A stretch of DNA of 19,936 bases from Anaerotignum sp. (lineage in GTDB: Bacteria; Bacillota; Clostridia; Lachnospirales; Anaerotignaceae). Under the pieces are notes generated by a model. The model saw only the letters and a list, made by a program, of their open reading frames with translations, did not search any database and was not told the DNA's origin. The stretch's first letter is position 1, and each line of letters opens with the position of its first letter. A program made the position numbers and the translations under genes. Shown here piece by piece: positions 8,602 to 15,319 of the stretch. The stretch is from contig JAHHTV010000008.1 in NCBI GenBank assembly GCA_020024395.1, forward strand, positions 1-19,936, in the 5' to 3' direction.

Positions 8602-9231
8602 ATGAAATTGGTACTGATTGGTGCTCCTGCGGCTGGTAAGGGGACGCAGGCGGCAAGACTGGTGAAACATTACGGCATTGCCCATATTTCAACAGGCGAT
8701 ATGCTCAGAGAAGAAGTTGCCAAAGGAACAGAGCTTGGTAATCAAGCAAAAACCATTATGGCAGAAGGCGGTTTGGTTTCTGATGAGCTGATTATTGCGA
8801 TTGTAAAAGAAAGAATTAAACAAGATGATTGCAAAAACGGCTTTATATTAGATGGTTTCCCTCGTACCGTAGTACAAGCGGAAAAATTGGAAGAAATGGT
8901 TGCTTTGGATAAGGTGGTTTATATTTACGCCCCTGACGAAGTGATGTTGGAAAGATTGACAGCAAGACAAACTTGCCCAAAATGCGGTGCCACATACAAC
9001 AAATTGTTCTTGCCTCCGAAAAAAGAAGGCATTTGCGACGGTTGTGGCGAAGCATTGACACAAAGAAAAGATGATACTGTGGAAGCTGGCAAAAACAGAA
9101 TTGCAACATTCCACAAACAGAGCAAACCTCTGGTAGGCTTTTACGGCGACAAAGGCATTTTGATTGAAGTAGATGGTACAATGCCGATTGATGATATTAC
9201 AAAAGCAATCATCACAGGGCTGGACGCTTGA
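8602..9231 (+). CDS. adk: Adenylate kinase, zinc-type LID
   Basis: Adk interconverts ATP plus AMP with two ADP in the cytoplasm. The 209-residue product carries the P-loop GAPAAGKGT at residues 7-15, the AMP-binding STGDMLR at 30-36 and the DGFPRT motif at 84-89. The LID holds four cysteines, C125, C128, C145 and C148, which bind structural zinc as in many Gram-positive enzymes. Length is a little below the usual 212-217. Start ATG follows AGAGGTT at 8-9 nt, weaker than for its neighbours. The usual downstream gene map is missing; a KOW protein comes next after 95 nt. Confidence 0.97.
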   Translation: MKLVLIGAPAAGKGTQAARLVKHYGIAHISTGDMLREEVAKGTELGNQAKTIMAEGGLVSDELIIAIVKERIKQDDCKNGFILDGFPRTVVQAEKLEEMVALDKVVYIYAPDEVMLERLTARQTCPKCGATYNKLFLPPKKEGICDGCGEALTQRKDDTVEAGKNRIATFHKQSKPLVGFYGDKGILIEVDGTMPIDDITKAIITGLDA

Positions 9232-9326
9232 AAAAGTGCCAAAAGCCGAGAAAGATAGGGTAATGCCCAATACAAACCGTTCAAAGTCCTGCGTTGTTGT
9301 CCGAAACATTGAATGAGGTGAGCACA

Positions 9327-9599
9327 ATGGAATATCAGAACGGACAAATGGTTTATTCAAAAAGTGGACACGATAAAGGTGATGTGCTTGTTGTGGTTGG
9401 CGTTATGGGAATGTATTTGCAGCTAGTGGACGGAAAACGTCGCAAATTGCAAAAACCAAAATGCAAAAAAATCATACATGTACAACCAACAAACTATGTG
9501 GATATAGATTTGCAGAATAAACTGGAAAAACAAGCATATGTCTTAGATGCAGACATTGTAAAAGCCATTCGTAAGTATAAGCAGTTGGCGGAAACATAA
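9327..9599 (+). CDS. Small KOW-domain RNA-binding protein (L14e-like)
   Basis: A 90-residue basic protein whose N-terminal half (about residues 4-45) looks like a KOW/L14e-type RNA-binding fold: [19 protein letters not shown], a short strand [15 protein letters not shown], then [13 protein letters not shown]. The C-terminal half is helical and charged. Genes of this kind are commonly found between map or adk and infA in Clostridia and are annotated as KOW-domain RNA-binding proteins of unknown role. Start ATG at 9327 follows GAGGTGAG at 5-6 nt; the open frame upstream to 9294 lacks a binding site. Location suggests a ribosome-associated or assembly role, but this is inference. Confidence 0.85.
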   Translation: MEYQNGQMVYSKSGHDKGDVLVVVGVMGMYLQLVDGKRRKLQKPKCKKIIHVQPTNYVDIDLQNKLEKQAYVLDADIVKAIRKYKQLAET

Positions 9600-9618
9600 T
9601 TTAAGGAGGTTCTTGGTC

Positions 9619-9837
9619 TTGTCAAAAAATGACGTAATCGAAGTAGAAGGAACCGTTTTGGAAAAATTACCGAACGCCATGTTTCAGGTGGAACTGGAAA
9701 ACGGCCATCAGATTTTGGCACATATCTCTGGAAAATTACGTATGAATTTCATTCGTATTTTGCCAGGGGACAAAGTTTTAGTAGAAATGTCTCCATATGA
9801 TTTGACAAAAGGTAGAATTATTTGGAGAGCGAAATAA
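9619..9837 (+). CDS. infA: Translation initiation factor IF-1
   Basis: IF-1 occupies the A site of the small subunit during initiation. The 72-residue product is the exact family length, an OB-fold with [17 protein letters not shown] near the N-terminus and the conserved [20 protein letters not shown] and KGRIIWR at the end. I place the start at TTG 9619 (encoding MSKNDVIEV), 9 nt after AAGGAGG; a second TTG at 9613 is only 3 nt from that site and would add two residues not seen in the family. A TTG start for an initiation factor is worth noting. rpmJ follows after 16 nt. Confidence 0.95.
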   Translation: MSKNDVIEVEGTVLEKLPNAMFQVELENGHQILAHISGKLRMNFIRILPGDKVLVEMSPYDLTKGRIIWRAK

Positions 9838-9853
9838 GGAAGGAGCGATCACA

Positions 9854-9967
9854 ATGAAAGTAAGACCATCTGTAAAACCGATGTGTGAAAAATGCAGAAT
9901 TATCAAAAGAAAAGGTCGTGTAATGGTCATTTGTGAAAATCCCAAGCATAAACAAAAACAAGGCTGA
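9854..9967 (+). CDS. rpmJ: 50S ribosomal protein L36, zinc form
   Basis: L36 is the smallest large-subunit protein, near the base of the L7/L12 stalk. The 37-residue product begins [14 protein letters not shown] and has the zinc ligands C11, C14, C27 and H32, so this is the zinc-containing form. It ends at TGA 9965-9967. ATG at 9854 lies 9 nt after GGAAGGAG. It is too short for ordinary gene-length filters but unmistakable, and its location between infA and rpsM is canonical. Confidence 0.97.
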   Translation: MKVRPSVKPMCEKCRIIKRKGRVMVICENPKHKQKQG

Positions 9968-9980
9968 TGATTTCATTATG

Positions 9981-10116
9981 GTTGGCGGAGGGTTGTACAT
10001 CCTCCCGAACTGTCGGTAAATCCGTCAAAGTATGCGAAGGAGCATACAGTTAACAGCGGGAGCGGCGGGCAGACTGACGGCTGTTCATCCCGTTTGTAAT
10101 GCCCAACGTGTACAAC
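9981..10116 (+). promoter_or_regulatory. Candidate structured leader RNA of the rpsM (alpha) cluster
   Basis: Within the 235-base gap between rpmJ and rpsM, bases 9981-10116 are markedly more GC-rich than both flanks and show nested complementarity. Closing stem: GTTGTACA (9992-9999) with TGTACAAC (10109-10116). Second stem: CTCCCG (10002-10007) with CGGGAG (10057-10062), continued by CTG/CAG (10010-10012/10054-10056). Apical hairpin: GTATGC/GCATAC (10030-10035/10042-10047). Third arm: CGGG-CAG (10066-10072) with CTG (10081-10083) and CCCG (10089-10092), whose loop TGACGG (10075-10080) is exactly complementary to CCGTCA (10022-10027) inside the second arm, a loop-loop contact. GTTGG (9981-9985) can also pair with CCAAC (10103-10107). 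In E. coli this junction's equivalent is bound by S4; rpsD lies in this cluster. Function here is inferred. Confidence 0.6.
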
Positions 10117-10202
10117 ATTTTATGCGAATTTTATTTTGAATTCAAAGATAGAGTAAATATTTCAATATTGAGTTTTAATATTATAGGAGGTGCAAAAGAT
10201 AC

Positions 10203-10571
10203 ATGGCACGTATTGCTGGTGTAGACTTACCAAGAGAAAAACGCATTGAAGTTGGTTTGACATATGTTTACGGCATTGGTCAGCCCAGTGCAACTCGTAT
10301 TCTGAAAGAAGCAGGCGTAAACCCTGATACCAGAGTAAGAGATTTGACAGACGAAGAAGTTTCCAAAATTCGTGAAGTCATTGATAGAACACAAACAGTA
10401 GAGGGTGATTTGAGAAGAGAAATCGCTCTGAATATCAAACGTCTGATTGAAATTGGCTGTTATAGAGGCATTCGCCATAGAAGAGGTTTGCCTGTAAGAG
10501 GTCAGAAAACAAAAACAAACGCAAGAACAAGAAAAGGTCCTAGAAAGACTGTTGCGAATAAGAAGAAATAA
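10203..10571 (+). CDS. rpsM: 30S ribosomal protein S13
   Basis: S13 is in the head of the small subunit, contacting S19, the P-site tRNA and the large subunit (bridges B1a/B1b). The 122-residue product starts [14 protein letters not shown] and has the helix-two-turn-helix core and the C-terminal basic tail [19 protein letters not shown] at 10203 follows ATAGGAGG with a long spacer of 12 nt, longer than for most genes here. The 70 bases just before the binding site are A/T-rich with small palindromes (TTTGAATTCAAA, TCAATATTGA). It opens the alpha cluster. Confidence 0.97.
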   Translation: MARIAGVDLPREKRIEVGLTYVYGIGQPSATRILKEAGVNPDTRVRDLTDEEVSKIREVIDRTQTVEGDLRREIALNIKRLIEIGCYRGIRHRRGLPVRGQKTKTNARTRKGPRKTVANKKK

Positions 10572-10598
10572 TTGATTTCATGAAGGAGGTTTGAAGAA

Positions 10599-11000
10599 AT
10601 GGCAAAGAAAACTGTGAAAAAAGCAACCACTCGCAGACGCCGTGACAAAAGAAAAGTAGAACGTGGTCAGGCACATATCCAGTCTACTTTTAATAATACA
10701 ATCGTTACAATTACTGATGCTGCTGGTAATGCACTGTCTTGGGCAAGTGCAGGTCAGTTGGGCTTCAGAGGTTCCAGAAAATCTACGCCTTATGCTGCAC
10801 AGATGGCAGCGGATACAGCTGCAAAAGCAGCGACTGACTACGGTCTGAAAACTGTTGAAGTTTTTGTAAAAGGCCCTGGTAGCGGTCGTGAAGCAGCAAT
10901 CCGTGCATTGCAGGCAGCTGGTCTGGATGTGACACTCATCAAAGACGTGACACCCGTTCCTCACAACGGTTGCAGACCACCCAAACGCAGAAGAGTATAA
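10599..11000 (+). CDS. rpsK: 30S ribosomal protein S11
   Basis: S11 lies on the platform of the small subunit near the E site. The 133-residue product has a basic N-terminus with [18 protein letters not shown], the family segment [20 protein letters not shown] and the ending [16 protein letters not shown], which is nearly invariant. ATG is 8 nt from GAAGGAGG. It is spaced 27 nt from rpsM and 21 nt from rpsD. Confidence 0.98.
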   Translation: MAKKTVKKATTRRRRDKRKVERGQAHIQSTFNNTIVTITDAAGNALSWASAGQLGFRGSRKSTPYAAQMAADTAAKAATDYGLKTVEVFVKGPGSGREAAIRALQAAGLDVTLIKDVTPVPHNGCRPPKRRRV

Positions 11001-11021
11001 TTTTTCAGGAGGTGTAGATAA

Positions 11022-11624
11022 ATGGCTAGAGATAGAGTACCTGTATTGAAAAGATGCAGATCTTTGAATTTGGACCCCATCTATCTGGGTATTGATAAAA
11101 AGTCCAAAAAACAAAACTTGAAAGCAAATAGAAAAATGAGCGAGTACGGTTTGCAGATGAGAGAAAAGCAAAAAGCAAAATTCATCTACGGCGTACTGGA
11201 AAAACAGTTCAGAGGATACTATGCACAGGCTGAAAAAATTGCCAAAAAAGAAGGTATCCCTGGTGAAAACTTGCTGATGCTGTTGGAAATGAGACTGGAT
11301 AACGTAATGTTCCGTCTGGGCTACGGCAGAACAAGAAAAGAAGCAAGACAGATTGTACGTCATAAACATGTATTGGTAAATGGAAAACCTGTGGATATTC
11401 CTTCTTATCAAGTGAAAGTTGGCGACAAAGTAGAAGTAAAAGAAAAATACAAAACAATTCAGAGATACAAAGATGTACTGGCTGTAACAGACGGTAGATT
11501 GGTACCTGAATGGTTGAGTGCAGACCATGACGCTTTGAGCGGTACTGTTCTGACAAAACCTACAAGAGCACAGATTGATGTTCCTGTTGAAGAAACATTC
11601 ATCGTCGAACTGTACTCCAAATAA
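11022..11624 (+). CDS. rpsD: 30S ribosomal protein S4
   Basis: S4 is a primary 16S rRNA binder that nucleates 5'-domain assembly and, in E. coli and Bacillus, represses translation of its own mRNA. The 200-residue product contains the S4 RNA-binding domain around residues 90-150 (MLEMRLDNVMFRLGYGRTRKEARQ begins it; VLVNGKPVDIPSYQVKVGD is its core) and the usual C-terminal FIVELYSK. Bacterial S4 forms may have a zinc-binding N-terminus; here the first 45 residues contain only one Cys, so this is the zinc-free type. In Bacillus rpsD is a separate gene; here it is in the alpha cluster, as is normal in Clostridia, so a regulatory S4 target could be the rpsM leader. Confidence 0.97.
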   Translation: MARDRVPVLKRCRSLNLDPIYLGIDKKSKKQNLKANRKMSEYGLQMREKQKAKFIYGVLEKQFRGYYAQAEKIAKKEGIPGENLLMLLEMRLDNVMFRLGYGRTRKEARQIVRHKHVLVNGKPVDIPSYQVKVGDKVEVKEKYKTIQRYKDVLAVTDGRLVPEWLSADHDALSGTVLTKPTRAQIDVPVEETFIVELYSK

Positions 11625-11658
11625 TCAATATCGATTGTGCAGTGAAGTCAATGTTAAA

Positions 11659-11680
11659 GCCGCAAGGTATTCCTTGCGGC
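11659..11680 (+). other. Intercistronic hairpin between rpsD and rpoA
   Basis: GCCGCAAGG (11659-11667) and CCTTGCGGC (11672-11680) form a perfect 9-bp stem closed by a TATT tetraloop. It is GC-rich in an A/T-rich gap. The downstream bases are A-rich, not T-rich, so it is not a conventional terminator for the plus strand; the stem ends 14 nt before the GGGAGG of rpoA. A processing site or a decoupler of r-protein and RpoA expression is plausible. Confidence 0.6.
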
Positions 11681-11711
11681 AAATGATAATAAAAAAGGGA
11701 GGTTTGAATGA

Positions 11712-12671
11712 GTGTTTGAATTTGAGAAACCTCGCATTGAGATTGCTGAGATGGCACCTGACGGAACATATGGTAAGTTTGTCGTAGAACCTTTGGAAAG
11801 AGGCTATGGTACAACATTAGGAAATTCTTTGAGAAGAATTTTGCTTTCCTCTTTGCCGGGTGCAGCAGTTAGCAATGTAAAAATTGACGGTGTACTTCAT
11901 GAGTTTAGTGTAATTCCAGGTGTGAAAGAAGATGTCACAGAAATTATACTGAACTTAAAAGGTCTGGCAATTAAAAACACCAGTGAAAGCAATGAACCAA
12001 AAATTGTGTACATTGATATGGAAGGGGAAGGAGAAGTCAAAGGTTCTGATATCAAAGCAGATGCAGACATTGAAATTTTGAACCCTGACCACCACATTGC
12101 AACTTTGTCTGGTGGCTCCAACAGCAAGCTGTATATGGAAATCACCATAAACAAAGGCCGTGGTTACATTGGTGCAGACAAAAACAAAAAAGACGATCAG
12201 CCAATCGGAATGCTTCCGGTGGACAGTATTTTTACACCTGTGACAAGAGTCAACTTCTTGGTGGAAAATACCCGTGTCGGTCAGATTACCGATTACGACA
12301 AACTTTCTCTGGAAGTGTGGACAAATGGAACCATTGCACCAGATGATGCAGTTAGCTATGGTGCAAAAATTCTCAATGAACATTTGAATTTGTTTATTGA
12401 CCTTTCCGATAATGCAAAAGATGCTTCTATTATGGTGGAAAAAGAAGAAGGCAAAAAAGAAAAAGTGCTGGAAATGAGCATTGAAGAATTGGATTTGTCT
12501 GTTCGTTCTTATAACTGCCTGAAACGTGCAGGGATTAACACCGTGGAAGACTTGGCAAATAAAACGGAAGAAGAAATGATGAAAGTAAGAAATCTGGGTC
12601 GTAAGTCCTTGGAAGAAGTACTGAACAAAATGGCAGAATTAGGCTTGGCTTTAAGACCAACCGACGAATAA
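11712..12671 (+). CDS. rpoA: RNA polymerase alpha subunit
   Basis: The alpha dimer nucleates RNA polymerase assembly and its C-terminal domain contacts UP elements and activators. The 319-residue product has the N-terminal dimerisation and assembly domain ([21 protein letters not shown] near residues 27-47), a short acidic/basic linker around 238-252, and the C-terminal domain from about 255 ([21 protein letters not shown]), with an arginine at 265 that matches the DNA-contacting position of the E. coli protein. Start is GTG 11712, 9 nt after GGGAGG. The upstream gap carries a strong hairpin, the downstream gap a folded region. Confidence 0.97.
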   Translation: MFEFEKPRIEIAEMAPDGTYGKFVVEPLERGYGTTLGNSLRRILLSSLPGAAVSNVKIDGVLHEFSVIPGVKEDVTEIILNLKGLAIKNTSESNEPKIVYIDMEGEGEVKGSDIKADADIEILNPDHHIATLSGGSNSKLYMEITINKGRGYIGADKNKKDDQPIGMLPVDSIFTPVTRVNFLVENTRVGQITDYDKLSLEVWTNGTIAPDDAVSYGAKILNEHLNLFIDLSDNAKDASIMVEKEEGKKEKVLEMSIEELDLSVRSYNCLKRAGINTVEDLANKTEEEMMKVRNLGRKSLEEVLNKMAELGLALRPTDE

Positions 12672-12694
12672 TTTCTGCTGGTTACTAATATTTA

Positions 12695-12754
12695 CTGCAA
12701 AATTACGATGCCACATAAGCCCGAAGAGTCGTGGGGTCGGGGTCAGTTTTGCAG
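12695..12754 (+). promoter_or_regulatory. Candidate folded leader between rpoA and rplQ
   Basis: The 104-base gap contains CTGCAAAA (12695-12702) perfectly complementary to TTTTGCAG (12747-12754), enclosing 44 bases richer in G+C. Inside, CCAC (12711-12714) matches GTGG (12731-12734) and CCCGA (12720-12724) matches TCGGG (12737-12741); these interleave, so they could form an H-type pseudoknot or be alternative hairpins. The closing stem ends 10 nt before the AAGGAGG of rplQ. No T-run follows. It may be an L17 or general alpha-cluster regulatory element; function is unknown. Confidence 0.5.
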
Positions 12755-12775
12755 GCGACATAAGGAGGATGAACC

Positions 12776-13318
12776 ATGCACGCATCAGGATATAGAAAAC
12801 TTGGCAAAACAACTCCTCAGAGAAAAGCTCTGTTGAGAAACCAAGTAACAAATCTGTTGTATCACGGTAAAATCAAAACAACAGAAACAAGAGCAAAAGA
12901 AGTAAGAAGAATTGCTGAAAAAATGATTACTTTGGCTGTAAAAGAAAAAGATAATTTCGAAGAAGTTGAAGTAACTGCAAAAGTTGCAAAAAAAGATGCA
13001 AACGGCAAAAGAGTAAAAGAAGTGGTAAATGGCAAAAAAGTAACTGTTTATGATGAAGTAAAGAAAACAGTGAAAAAAGACAAACCTTCCAGATTGGCTG
13101 CAAGACGTCAATTGTTGTCTTACCTGTACCCTGTAACAGAAGTGCCTGCTGATGGTAAAAAAGTAAGAGCAAATACCAAAAAAGTAGACATGGTTGCAAA
13201 AATGTTTGATGAAATTGCTCCAAAATACGTTGGTCGTAACGGCGGTTACACAAGAATTGTGAAATTGGGCGCTCGTAAAGGCGACGGTGCAATGGAAGTT
13301 ATCATTGAATTGGTTTAA
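12776..13318 (+). CDS. rplQ: 50S ribosomal protein L17, long form
   Basis: L17 lies near the tunnel exit of the large subunit. The product has 180 residues against about 113-128 in most bacteria. The conserved core is split: residues 1-57 ([20 protein letters not shown], then [17 protein letters not shown]), 103-120 ([17 protein letters not shown]) and 138-180 ([18 protein letters not shown], ending MEVIIELV). Two insertions rich in Lys, Val and Glu lie at about 58-102 and 121-137. To my knowledge long L17 forms with such insertions occur in Lachnospiraceae and relatives, so this is a lineage trait rather than a fusion error. ATG follows AAGGAGG at 7 nt. It ends the cluster just before a terminator. 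Confidence 0.95.
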   Translation: MHASGYRKLGKTTPQRKALLRNQVTNLLYHGKIKTTETRAKEVRRIAEKMITLAVKEKDNFEEVEVTAKVAKKDANGKRVKEVVNGKKVTVYDEVKKTVKKDKPSRLAARRQLLSYLYPVTEVPADGKKVRANTKKVDMVAKMFDEIAPKYVGRNGGYTRIVKLGARKGDGAMEVIIELV

Positions 13319-13328
13319 TGCATGAAAT

Positions 13329-13370
13329 AAAACAGATAAAACATTGTGAAAACGGTGTTTTATCTGTTTT
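13329..13370. terminator. Rho-independent terminator after rplQ, probably bidirectional
   Basis: AAAACAGATAAAACA (13329-13343) and its perfect complement TGTTTTATCTGTTTT (13356-13370) form a 15-bp stem with a 12-nt loop. T-rich bases (TTCTTTTT) follow on the plus strand. On the minus strand, the stem itself ends in TTTT followed by ATTTC, and it begins 10 nt past the stop of the convergent gene, so one hairpin can end both units. The stem is A/T-rich but long. Confidence 0.85.
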
Positions 13371-13380
13371 TTCTTTTTCA

Positions 13381-13785
13381 TTATAAATTACCATCTACCA
13401 TAATGACATCTGTGTATTGTAATGCGTTTGATAACCAAATCAAAAAGAATGTATAAAAATTGCGGTTTGCTCGTGTTTGTTTTGGCATATCGTTTTGTAT
13501 GTATTGTATTAAAAGCTGCCAATGAGCTTTGTCTATCCAATTAAAAGAGCAGAAATCAAATGCATGTTGTATCTCTTGTGTATATGGGTCTTGGCAAGGA
13601 AATATACGTTTGAAATAGGGTAACAGCAATGTTTCGGCATCTTCTAAGTATATCCGCAAAATGGCTTTATAGCTATACCAATCGTCCCAACATGGATTGG
13701 TTGTATGTGGGTTAACTGGGCAAAATTCCAAACGTATTTTTGTTTTGTGTGGTGCATAAAGACGAAGGGTTATGTATTTTTGCAA
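13381..13785 (-). CDS. Unrecognised 134-residue protein, minus-strand pair gene 2
   Basis: I do not recognise this family. The product is an aromatic-rich, mixed alpha/beta-looking soluble protein with no signal peptide or membrane segment; it has a Trp-Asp-Asp-Trp element (CWDDWYSYKAILRIYLEDAE) about 30 residues in and a Phe/Tyr-rich C-terminal helix. A GTG at 13794 opens the frame, but the ribosome binding site GGAGG overlaps it; the TTG at 13785 lies 8 nt after GGAGG and is chosen. It follows the upstream minus gene by 18 nt, so they form one operon. Size, solitary pairing with a HEAT-like gene and location resemble small immunity or accessory genes, but this is a guess. Confidence 0.75.
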   Translation of the reverse strand: MQKYITLRLYAPHKTKIRLEFCPVNPHTTNPCWDDWYSYKAILRIYLEDAETLLLPYFKRIFPCQDPYTQEIQHAFDFCSFNWIDKAHWQLLIQYIQNDMPKQTRANRNFYTFFLIWLSNALQYTDVIMVDGNL

Positions 13786-13803
13786 TGGTATCACCTCCGA
13801 ATA

Positions 13804-14310
13804 TTAAGGTCGTTGTAATGCAGATACAATATCTTCAGCAAATGCAGCAATATCTTCATGGGGGTGTGTGGTTAGCTGCACAAATGTATCAAAATTGTTT
13901 TTTAATTTGGTGCGAAGCTGTGCTTGCCAAGAATTTGAATGTGCGTCATGGGCTGTGCAGACAGCAAAGCCATAAAATATATCCAATATTTCGACTTTTA
14001 ATGCGGTATCTAATATTTGCAATCCATAATACAAAATATCATAGGCAGGTAATGCAGCAGAAGAAATAAAAGCGTGTTGATGACATAAATCGCACCATAA
14101 ATCATGGCTTGCCTGCAAAGCAAGCGGTTGGTTATCAGAGAACAAATCTTTTAATGATTGTGCAATGTTTGGCATATAGCCTCTATTGTCTGGTAAAGGT
14201 ACAACATATGTATGATTTTGTGCTGCATTGCCATATGCTGTGGTATACTGTGACCAATCAATGGCAGATATGGCATTTATGATATCTTTTTTATGTGGCA
14301 CATACATCAT
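13804..14310 (-). CDS. HEAT-like helical protein, minus-strand pair gene 1
   Basis: A 168-residue mostly helical soluble protein. Landmarks are IDWSQYTTAYGNA at residues 17-29, SLKDLFSDNQPLALQASHDL at 52-70 and CHQHAFISSAALPAYDIL at 76-93. This resembles from memory a widespread family in Actinobacteria and Bacilli with the pattern W-x2-L-x2-AYG-x-A, then a HEAT-like helix pair, then HQG-x-A-x2-A-x-PFL; such proteins are usually annotated as HEAT-repeat proteins of unknown function. Here the protein is short, holding one such unit. Start: AAAGGA lies one base before ATG 14310, so the second ATG (14307) may be used instead. A promoter lies upstream. Confidence 0.75.
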   Translation of the reverse strand: MMYVPHKKDIINAISAIDWSQYTTAYGNAAQNHTYVVPLPDNRGYMPNIAQSLKDLFSDNQPLALQASHDLWCDLCHQHAFISSAALPAYDILYYGLQILDTALKVEILDIFYGFAVCTAHDAHSNSWQAQLRTKLKNNFDTFVQLTTHPHEDIAAFAEDIVSALQRP

Positions 14311-14329
14311 ATCCTTTCTTTTTTATTTT

Positions 14330-14358
14330 ATTTTAACATAGTTTAGAAATGGGGACAA
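14330..14358 (-). promoter_or_regulatory. Promoter for the minus-strand gene pair
   Basis: Read on the minus strand, TTGTCC (14358-14353) and TAAAAT (14335-14330) are separated by exactly 17 bases, matching 4 of 6 and 5 of 6 consensus positions. The start codon follows about 20 bases after the -10 box. It is back to back with the promoter of ecfA1. Confidence 0.55.
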
Positions 14359-14371
14359 CTGGCAGTTTTTC

Positions 14372-14400
14372 TTGACTTTTCACAGAAAAACGAGTATCTT
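14372..14400 (+). promoter_or_regulatory. Promoter for the ecfA1 operon
   Basis: TTGACT (14372-14377) and TATCTT (14395-14400) are 17 bases apart, matching 5 of 6 and 4 of 6 vegetative consensus positions, and lie 52 bases before the ecfA1 ATG. With the terminator after rplQ upstream, this separates the ECF-truA unit from the ribosomal cluster. Confidence 0.55.
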
Positions 14401-14452
14401 ATTGATAGCTGTGAGTAATTTTTACCATAGACTTTTGAAAGGTGGAAAGAAA

Positions 14453-15319
14453 ATGAACATGGTGAAGGCGGAAGGTCTGACATATTCGTATACCAAAATA
14501 TTAGAAACAGACCACGGCACAGAAGAACAAACAGTAACTGCATTGAAACAAGTGGATATACAAATCAACAAAGGCGATTTTGTTGCCGTATTGGGACATA
14601 ATGGTTCTGGGAAATCCACATTTGCAAAACATATCAATGCTTTGTTACAACCAACAGAAGGCACTATTTGGGTAGAAAATATGGACACAAAAAATGATGA
14701 ATTGCTCTGGGAAATCAGACAAACCGCAGGTATGGTATTTCAAAACCCAGATAACCAGCTGGTGGCAACAGTTGTGGAAGAAGATATTGCATTTGGCCCT
14801 GAAAATATGGGTGTAGAGCCAAAAGAAATTCGCAAACGGGTGGATGAAGCATTGGCAACAGTTGGTATGAGCGAATATGCCAAACACGCCCCCGCAAAAT
14901 TGAGTGGTGGACAAAAGCAAAGAATTGCCATTGCAGGTGTTTTGGCAATGAAGCCAAAATGTATTGTATTGGACGAACCAACAGCGATGCTTGACCCTGT
15001 GGGACGGCGAGAAGTGATGGAAACCATTGAACGCTTGAACAAAGAAGAAGGCATTACGATGATACTGATTACCCACTATATGGACGAGGCTGTGCGTGCA
15101 GATAAGGTGTATGTCATTGATGATGGGGATTTGGTTATGGAAGGAACGCCAAAAGAAATATTTTCTCAGGTAGAACGCTTGCAAGCATACGGTTTGGATG
15201 TGCCACAGGTGACAGAAGTGACATATTTATTACGAAAAGAAGGCATTGATTTGCCAGAAGATATATTAACAACAGAAGAAATGGTAGGTGCAATATGTCA
15301 ATACAAATCAACCATCTAA
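14453..15319 (+). CDS. ecfA1: ECF transporter ATPase EcfA1
   Basis: One of two ATPases powering the energy-coupling-factor vitamin importer. The 288-residue product has Walker [10 protein letters not shown] at 48-56, Q-loop glutamine in FQNPDNQL near 97, signature LSGGQKQR at 150-157, Walker [13 protein letters not shown] at 171-182 and H-loop histidine at 208. The FQNPDNQ element is typical of EcfA/CbiO ATPases. Start ATG 14453 follows AAAGGTGG at 7 nt; an open frame runs further upstream but through the promoter. The 3' end overlaps ecfA2 by 25 bases. Substrate specificity would come from S-components elsewhere; none is encoded here, so it is a shared (group II) module. Confidence 0.95.
   Translation: MNMVKAEGLTYSYTKILETDHGTEEQTVTALKQVDIQINKGDFVAVLGHNGSGKSTFAKHINALLQPTEGTIWVENMDTKNDELLWEIRQTAGMVFQNPDNQLVATVVEEDIAFGPENMGVEPKEIRKRVDEALATVGMSEYAKHAPAKLSGGQKQRIAIAGVLAMKPKCIVLDEPTAMLDPVGRREVMETIERLNKEEGITMILITHYMDEAVRADKVYVIDDGDLVMEGTPKEIFSQVERLQAYGLDVPQVTEVTYLLRKEGIDLPEDILTTEEMVGAICQYKSTI

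Noticed and set aside
8556..8639. 27-codon open frame starting before adk (ATG at 8556) and overlapping its start
   Set aside because: No ribosome binding site before its ATG and no recognisable peptide; likely chance, though a coupling leader peptide cannot be excluded.
9260..9270. 11-base sequence GTAATGCCCAA repeated at 10096-10106
   Set aside because: Both copies are intergenic, but a single 11-mer repeat in 20 kb is expected by chance and no shared structure surrounds it.
9963..9970. CTGATGA, the first conserved box of hammerhead ribozymes, beside a structured region
   Set aside because: It overlaps the rpmJ stop codon and there is no GAAA box with the required stems II and III around it; coincidence.
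9992..10116. GTTGTACA/TGTACAAC ends read as terminal inverted repeats of a small MITE-like element
   Set aside because: No target-site duplication flanks the repeats, no second copy is in the window, and the internal stems fit a folded RNA better. A genome-wide copy search would settle it.
10578..11528. Long antisense open frame of 316 codons opposite rpsK and rpsD
   Set aside because: Same mirror effect; no ribosome binding site or protein-like pattern, and it spans three unquestionable plus-strand features.
14372..14452. N-terminal extension of EcfA1 from TTG 14372
   Set aside because: The TTG is the -35 box of a good promoter, no ribosome binding site precedes it, and the family N-terminus matches ATG 14453.
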